Assembly (NCBI RefSeq): GCF_000737695.1 | Contig: NZ_JPRM01000007.1 | Span: 1-64,000, forward strand | DNA from: Flavobacterium hydatis | GTDB lineage: Bacteria > Bacteroidota > Bacteroidia > Flavobacteriales > Flavobacteriaceae | DNA length: 64,000 nt | Reading direction: 5' to 3' | Shown here: piece by piece, positions 60,372 through 64,000 of the stretch | Layout: the number at the start of each line of letters is the position of its first letter | Numbering within the stretch: the first letter of the stretch is position 1 | The notes under the pieces: generated by a model | What the model saw: the letters and a program-made list of their open reading frames with translations, nothing else | Database searches by the model: none | Told to the model about the DNA's origin: nothing | Position numbers and translations under genes: made by a program

Positions 60372-61889
60372 ATGAAAGAACGTTATGATGTTGTTATCGT
60401 AGGAAGCGGTTTAGGCGGTCTTGTTTCGGCTATTATTCTTGCCAAAGAAGGATACAGCGTTTGTGTGCTTGAAAAAAACAATCAGTTTGGCGGAAACCTT
60501 CAAACTTTTGTAAGAGATAAAACTATTTTTGACACAGGAATTCACTACATCGGAGGACTGAGCGAAGGACAAAATTTGTATAAATATTTCAAATATCTGG
60601 GCATCATGGATAATTTGAAATTAAAAAAATTGGATGAAGATGCTTTCGATATTATCTCTTTTGAGGATGAAAACAAAGAATATCCACATGCACAAGGATA
60701 TGAAAACTTCGTTGCCCAGTTATTAAAACACTTTCCAGAAGAAAAAGAAGCAATAGAGAATTATTGTAAAAAAATAAAAGATACCTGCGATTCATTTCCA
60801 TTATACAACTTACGTTGGGAAGGAAAATATGATAGCGAAATCTTGACCTTAAATGCCAAACAAACCATCGATGAGATAACCGAAAATAAACAATTAAGAG
60901 CCGTACTTGCTGGTTCTAATTTTTTATATGCTGGTATCGAAGACAAATCGCCTTTTTATGTACATGCATTATCTGTAAACTCATACATTCAGAGTTCTTG
61001 GCGATGTATAAATGGTGGAAGTCAGATTACAAAACAACTCATCAAACAGTTAAAAAAATACGGAGGAGAAGTTTATAAATACAAAGAAGTTATTCGCTTT
61101 AATGTTGAAGACAACAATGTTACCAACGTTAAAATAAAAGATGGAACCGAAGTTTCGGCAACATACTTTATCTCTAACATAGAACCAAAAACCACTTTAA
61201 AAATGGTTGGCGAAGAAAATTTTAGAAAATCATTTTATAGCCGAATCCAAAGTCTCGAAGGTGTAATCTCTGCATTTAGTTTATACTTGGTTTTTAAACC
61301 AAATACATTTAAATACATTAATCATAACTACTATCATTTTAAAAATAGTAATGATGTTTGGACAGCACATGAATATGACGAAAACTCTTGGCCAAAAGCA
61401 TATATGGCATCTATGAATGCATCTAAGAAAGAGGAAGAATGGGCCGATGGTATGACTTTTATTACCTACATGAAATTCGACGATTTATTGCCTTGGGCAG
61501 ATACCTTTAATACCACTGCCGAAAAAAATGATCGTGGCGAAAGTTATGATGAATTTAAATCCCGAAAAGCAACTCGATTTTTAAACGAGATCGAGATAAA
61601 ATTTCCCGGAATAAAAGATTGTATTCAATCAATGCACACTTCTACTCCACTTTCTTATCGAGATTACATAGGTGGTCATAATGGTAATATGTATGGTTAC
61701 ATTAAAGATTCTAATAATCCTATGAAGTCATTTATTGCTTCTAAAACCAAACTAAATAACTTATATCTAACAGGACAAAGTATTAATATGCATGGCGTTT
61801 TGGGCGTAACTATTGGCGCCGTTGTTACTTGCTCAGAAATAGTTGGGAAAGAATATCTAGTAACCAAAATCAATCAAGCCTCTGAATAA
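60372..61889 (+). CDS. CrtI-like FAD oxidoreductase
   Basis: 505 residues. N-terminal FAD motif VVIVGSGLGGLVSAIILAKEGYSV (split as two short motifs) and GGNLQTF; C-terminal LTGQSINMHGVLGVTIGA. Phytoene-desaturase-like family, which also includes retinol saturases. May desaturate or reduce the polyene or tidy double bonds. Starts one base after the MMPL fusion. Confidence 0.87.
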   Translation: MKERYDVVIVGSGLGGLVSAIILAKEGYSVCVLEKNNQFGGNLQTFVRDKTIFDTGIHYIGGLSEGQNLYKYFKYLGIMDNLKLKKLDEDAFDIISFEDENKEYPHAQGYENFVAQLLKHFPEEKEAIENYCKKIKDTCDSFPLYNLRWEGKYDSEILTLNAKQTIDEITENKQLRAVLAGSNFLYAGIEDKSPFYVHALSVNSYIQSSWRCINGGSQITKQLIKQLKKYGGEVYKYKEVIRFNVEDNNVTNVKIKDGTEVSATYFISNIEPKTTLKMVGEENFRKSFYSRIQSLEGVISAFSLYLVFKPNTFKYINHNYYHFKNSNDVWTAHEYDENSWPKAYMASMNASKKEEEWADGMTFITYMKFDDLLPWADTFNTTAEKNDRGESYDEFKSRKATRFLNEIEIKFPGIKDCIQSMHTSTPLSYRDYIGGHNGNMYGYIKDSNNPMKSFIASKTKLNNLYLTGQSINMHGVLGVTIGAVVTCSEIVGKEYLVTKINQASE

Positions 61890-61897
61890 TTTTGATT

Positions 61898-63568
61898 ATG
61901 AAAAAGCGAATTCTGATTGTATTCTTAATCGGTTTTTTGTTGGTGTTTCTATCCTGTGGCACTTCAAAATCAATGCATCATCAGCCCAATATCGCAGATT
62001 ATGATACTATTTTACCTATCGTAAAAAAACAATCCGACTCAGTCTTTTCATCAAAAAACAACTTCTTCCTAAAAAACAAACAAGGTCTTTGGGAACTTTA
62101 TGTAGAAGGCGATGCATATCAAATTGGTATTAACTCTGGCGCATTAACCGACTCCCTTTTAAAGAAACAAGAAAACATATTTTTCTCTAAAATTAAAGAT
62201 CTAATACCTTCTAAGTTTAAGCAAAATATGCTTAGAAACTTCTTAAAATGGTACAACAGAAAATTATACCTCAATGTTCCCGAAGAGTATCAAACCGAAA
62301 TTTACGGTGTTTCTCAATACACATCACATGATTATGATGCCATTGCATCACAATATTTACGCAATTTATATTTGCATGCAGCACATGATATTGGTCACGC
62401 TTTACAAGATTTAGCATTGGTAGGCTGCTCCTCCTTTGCCGCTTGGGGAGAAAAGTCTGAAGATGGTAATTTAATTCTTGGTCGCAATTTTGATTTTTAT
62501 GTAAATGACGCTTTCGCGAAAGACAAAATAGTAGCCTTTATAAAACCAAAAACAGGCCATCCGTTTATGATGGTAACCTGGCCAGGAATGATTGGAGCCG
62601 TTTCAGGAATGAATCAGGAAGGACTTACAGTTACAATCAATGCTGGGAAATCAAAAATTCCATTAATTGCCAAAACGCCAATTTCTATTCTTACCCGTCA
62701 AATATTACAATACGCAACCAATATTGATGAAGCGATTTCGATTGCAAAAAAGACAACCGTTTTTGTTTCTGAGTCAATAATGGTAGGAAGTGCCAACGAC
62801 AACAAAGCCGTTTTAATAGAAGTTTCTCCACACAAATTTGGAGTTTACGAAGTTCCAAACAATAATCAGCTTATTTGTTCCAATCATTTCCAGAGCGACG
62901 CTTTAAAGAATGACAAACGAAATGAAAACCAAATCCTAAACAGTCATTCAAAATATCGGTACGACAGAATGTTAGAACTGTTTGAAGAAACACCAAAAGT
63001 AAACCCAAAAAAAGCATCTGAGATACTTAGAAACAAAGATGGTCTAGAAAATATTAAACTAGGTTACGGCAACGAAAAGTCGTTAAATCAATTAATGGCG
63101 CATCATGGCATAATTTTTAAACCCGAAGAAAGACTGGTTTGGGTTTCTGCCAATCCTTATCAACTGGGAGAATTTGTTTGCTATGACTTGAATAAAATAT
63201 TTAAAAACCGAGAGCAAACAGATACAATTGTATCTTTGTCTGAAAGTGAATTGAATATTGCCAAGGATTCTTTTTTGGCTACAGCCGAATTTAAAAATTA
63301 CCAAAAATTCAGAATTGAAGATCATAAAATAGATTCTTATTTAAAAAACAAGAATATAATTTCATCTGAATTTATTCAGGAATATCAATCCTTAAATCCT
63401 GATTACTGGATAGTTTTTTATAAAGTGGGATTGTATTTTTATCAGAATAAAGAATATGCTTTAGCACAAGATTACTTTGAAAAAGCATTGACAAAAGAAA
63501 TTACAACTCTTCCTGAAAAACAGAAAGTTGAAAAATATATTACGAAAATCAAAAGAAAGTTAAGATGA
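61898..63568 (+). CDS. C45-type autoproteolytic acyltransferase/hydrolase, lipoprotein
   Basis: About 556 residues. Lipoprotein signal (FLLVFLSCGTSKS). The N-terminal-nucleophile hydrolase domain has the candidate Cys at VGCSSFAAWGEKSEDG (about 180) and NFDFY nearby, as in acyl-CoA:6-aminopenicillanate acyltransferases. The C-terminal tail contains a TPR-like unit (YFYQNKEYALAQDYFEKAL). ATG 61898 is used rather than TTG 61892. It may transfer or cleave acyl groups in the envelope. Overlaps the next gene by four bases. Confidence 0.82.
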   Translation: MKKRILIVFLIGFLLVFLSCGTSKSMHHQPNIADYDTILPIVKKQSDSVFSSKNNFFLKNKQGLWELYVEGDAYQIGINSGALTDSLLKKQENIFFSKIKDLIPSKFKQNMLRNFLKWYNRKLYLNVPEEYQTEIYGVSQYTSHDYDAIASQYLRNLYLHAAHDIGHALQDLALVGCSSFAAWGEKSEDGNLILGRNFDFYVNDAFAKDKIVAFIKPKTGHPFMMVTWPGMIGAVSGMNQEGLTVTINAGKSKIPLIAKTPISILTRQILQYATNIDEAISIAKKTTVFVSESIMVGSANDNKAVLIEVSPHKFGVYEVPNNNQLICSNHFQSDALKNDKRNENQILNSHSKYRYDRMLELFEETPKVNPKKASEILRNKDGLENIKLGYGNEKSLNQLMAHHGIIFKPEERLVWVSANPYQLGEFVCYDLNKIFKNREQTDTIVSLSESELNIAKDSFLATAEFKNYQKFRIEDHKIDSYLKNKNIISSEFIQEYQSLNPDYWIVFYKVGLYFYQNKEYALAQDYFEKALTKEITTLPEKQKVEKYITKIKRKLR

Positions 63569-64000
63569 TTCCAGAAATAGAAAAAGGTTCTTTAGAAGAG
63601 ATTAAAATTTTTCAAGAGCAAAAATTAGTTGAACTCTTGTCTTACATAAGTCAGAATTCACCTTATTACAAAGACCTTTTCGAGAAAAAAAACATTGATA
63701 TTTCTACTATCAAAACACTGGAAGATCTTCAGCTTTTACCTGTTACCTCCAAAGAAGATCTTCAGAACAATAATGATGATTTCCTTTGTGTACCCGTTAC
63801 TAAAATCATAGATTTCGCAACCACTTCGGGAACTTTAGGCGACCCAGTCACTTTTGGTTTAACCGATGCCGATTTAGATAGATTGGCATATAACGAAGCT
63901 ATTTCTTTTGATTGTGCCGGAATTAAAGAAGGTGATATTGTACAACTTATGACTACAATTGATCGCAAATTTATGGCTGGATTGGCTTACTTTTTGGGAT
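63565..64000 (+). CDS. PaaK-like adenylating ligase, cut by the window edge
   Basis: 145 codons to the right edge; the rest lies outside. SYISQNSPYYKDLF near the start and the adenylate-forming motif ATTSGTLGDPVTFGLT (about 91-106) fit phenylacetate-CoA-ligase-type enzymes. In this context it could load 4-coumarate onto an ACP or CoA. Overlaps the C45 gene as ATGA. Confidence 0.8.
   Translation, partial: MIPEIEKGSLEEIKIFQEQKLVELLSYISQNSPYYKDLFEKKNIDISTIKTLEDLQLLPVTSKEDLQNNNDDFLCVPVTKIIDFATTSGTLGDPVTFGLTDADLDRLAYNEAISFDCAGIKEGDIVQLMTTIDRKFMAGLAYFLG

Overview
The window is a chromosomal segment of a flavobacterium, most likely a Flavobacterium close to F. johnsoniae. The base composition is AT-rich. 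Promoters have the Bacteroidetes form (TTTG or TTG, a 16 to 23 base gap, then TAnnTTTG). The protein families are typical of the group: IPExxxVDY protein, long PurF, DarA/DarB and an ammonia lyase that strongly resembles the F. johnsoniae tyrosine ammonia-lyase. No phage, insertion sequence, CRISPR array or rRNA is visible; there is one tRNA.

Positions 1 to about 30,770 are mostly housekeeping. They hold a CDGSH iron-sulfur protein, metG, an EamA exporter, a HAD hydrolase coupled to a CAT-like acyltransferase, an OmpA-type protein, ferritin, tRNA-Leu, prs, rplY, pth, superoxide dismutase, a PurF-family protein and a PfkB kinase. Next come an ECF sigma factor with a small membrane protein downstream and a divergent DUF6249-type gene, rnhA, purN, acpP-fabF-rnc, an IPExxxVDY protein with pyk, a serine hydrolase, OsmC, and a GntR regulator divergent from galM and a sodium/sugar symporter. 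Most transcription units end in clear intrinsic terminators.

Positions 30,793 to the right edge (64,000) carry a flexirubin-type (dialkylresorcinol-aryl polyene) pigment cluster. A leftward halogenase-like flavoprotein stands opposite a long rightward run. The run starts with a tyrosine ammonia-lyase-like enzyme that should make 4-coumarate, and at the right edge reaches a PaaK-like adenylating enzyme that could load it. Between them are a ketoreductase, several ketosynthases including two without an active-site cysteine, two acyl carrier proteins, three hot-dog dehydratase-like proteins and a thioesterase. The resorcinol-forming pair DarA/DarB, two acyltransferases, a BtrH-type protein, an ABC exporter, LolA-like and lipoprotein carriers, a GT2-DUF2062 protein and an MMPL exporter fused to a PlsC acyltransferase complete most of it, with a CrtI-like oxidoreductase and a C45-type hydrolase at the end. 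Many genes overlap by 1, 4 or more bases, so much of this is one translationally coupled operon. The set parallels aryl-polyene (APE) clusters plus the dar genes. The cluster is a known type, but several genes in it have no assigned role.

The least expected signals are non-coding. (1) Two tandem copies of a probable small RNA lie on the minus strand at 13,962-14,068 and 14,161-14,267, each with the same promoter geometry and its own terminator. (2) A near-symmetrical intergenic region (18,497-18,604) carries two mirror-image ECF-type promoters between the sigma factor and the DUF6249-type gene. (3) A structured leader lies at 3,433-3,519. (4) The start region of the cluster's fabG is duplicated, creating a 31-codon upstream ORF that overlaps the fabG start. 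(5) A terminator-like hairpin lies inside the first codons of rnc.
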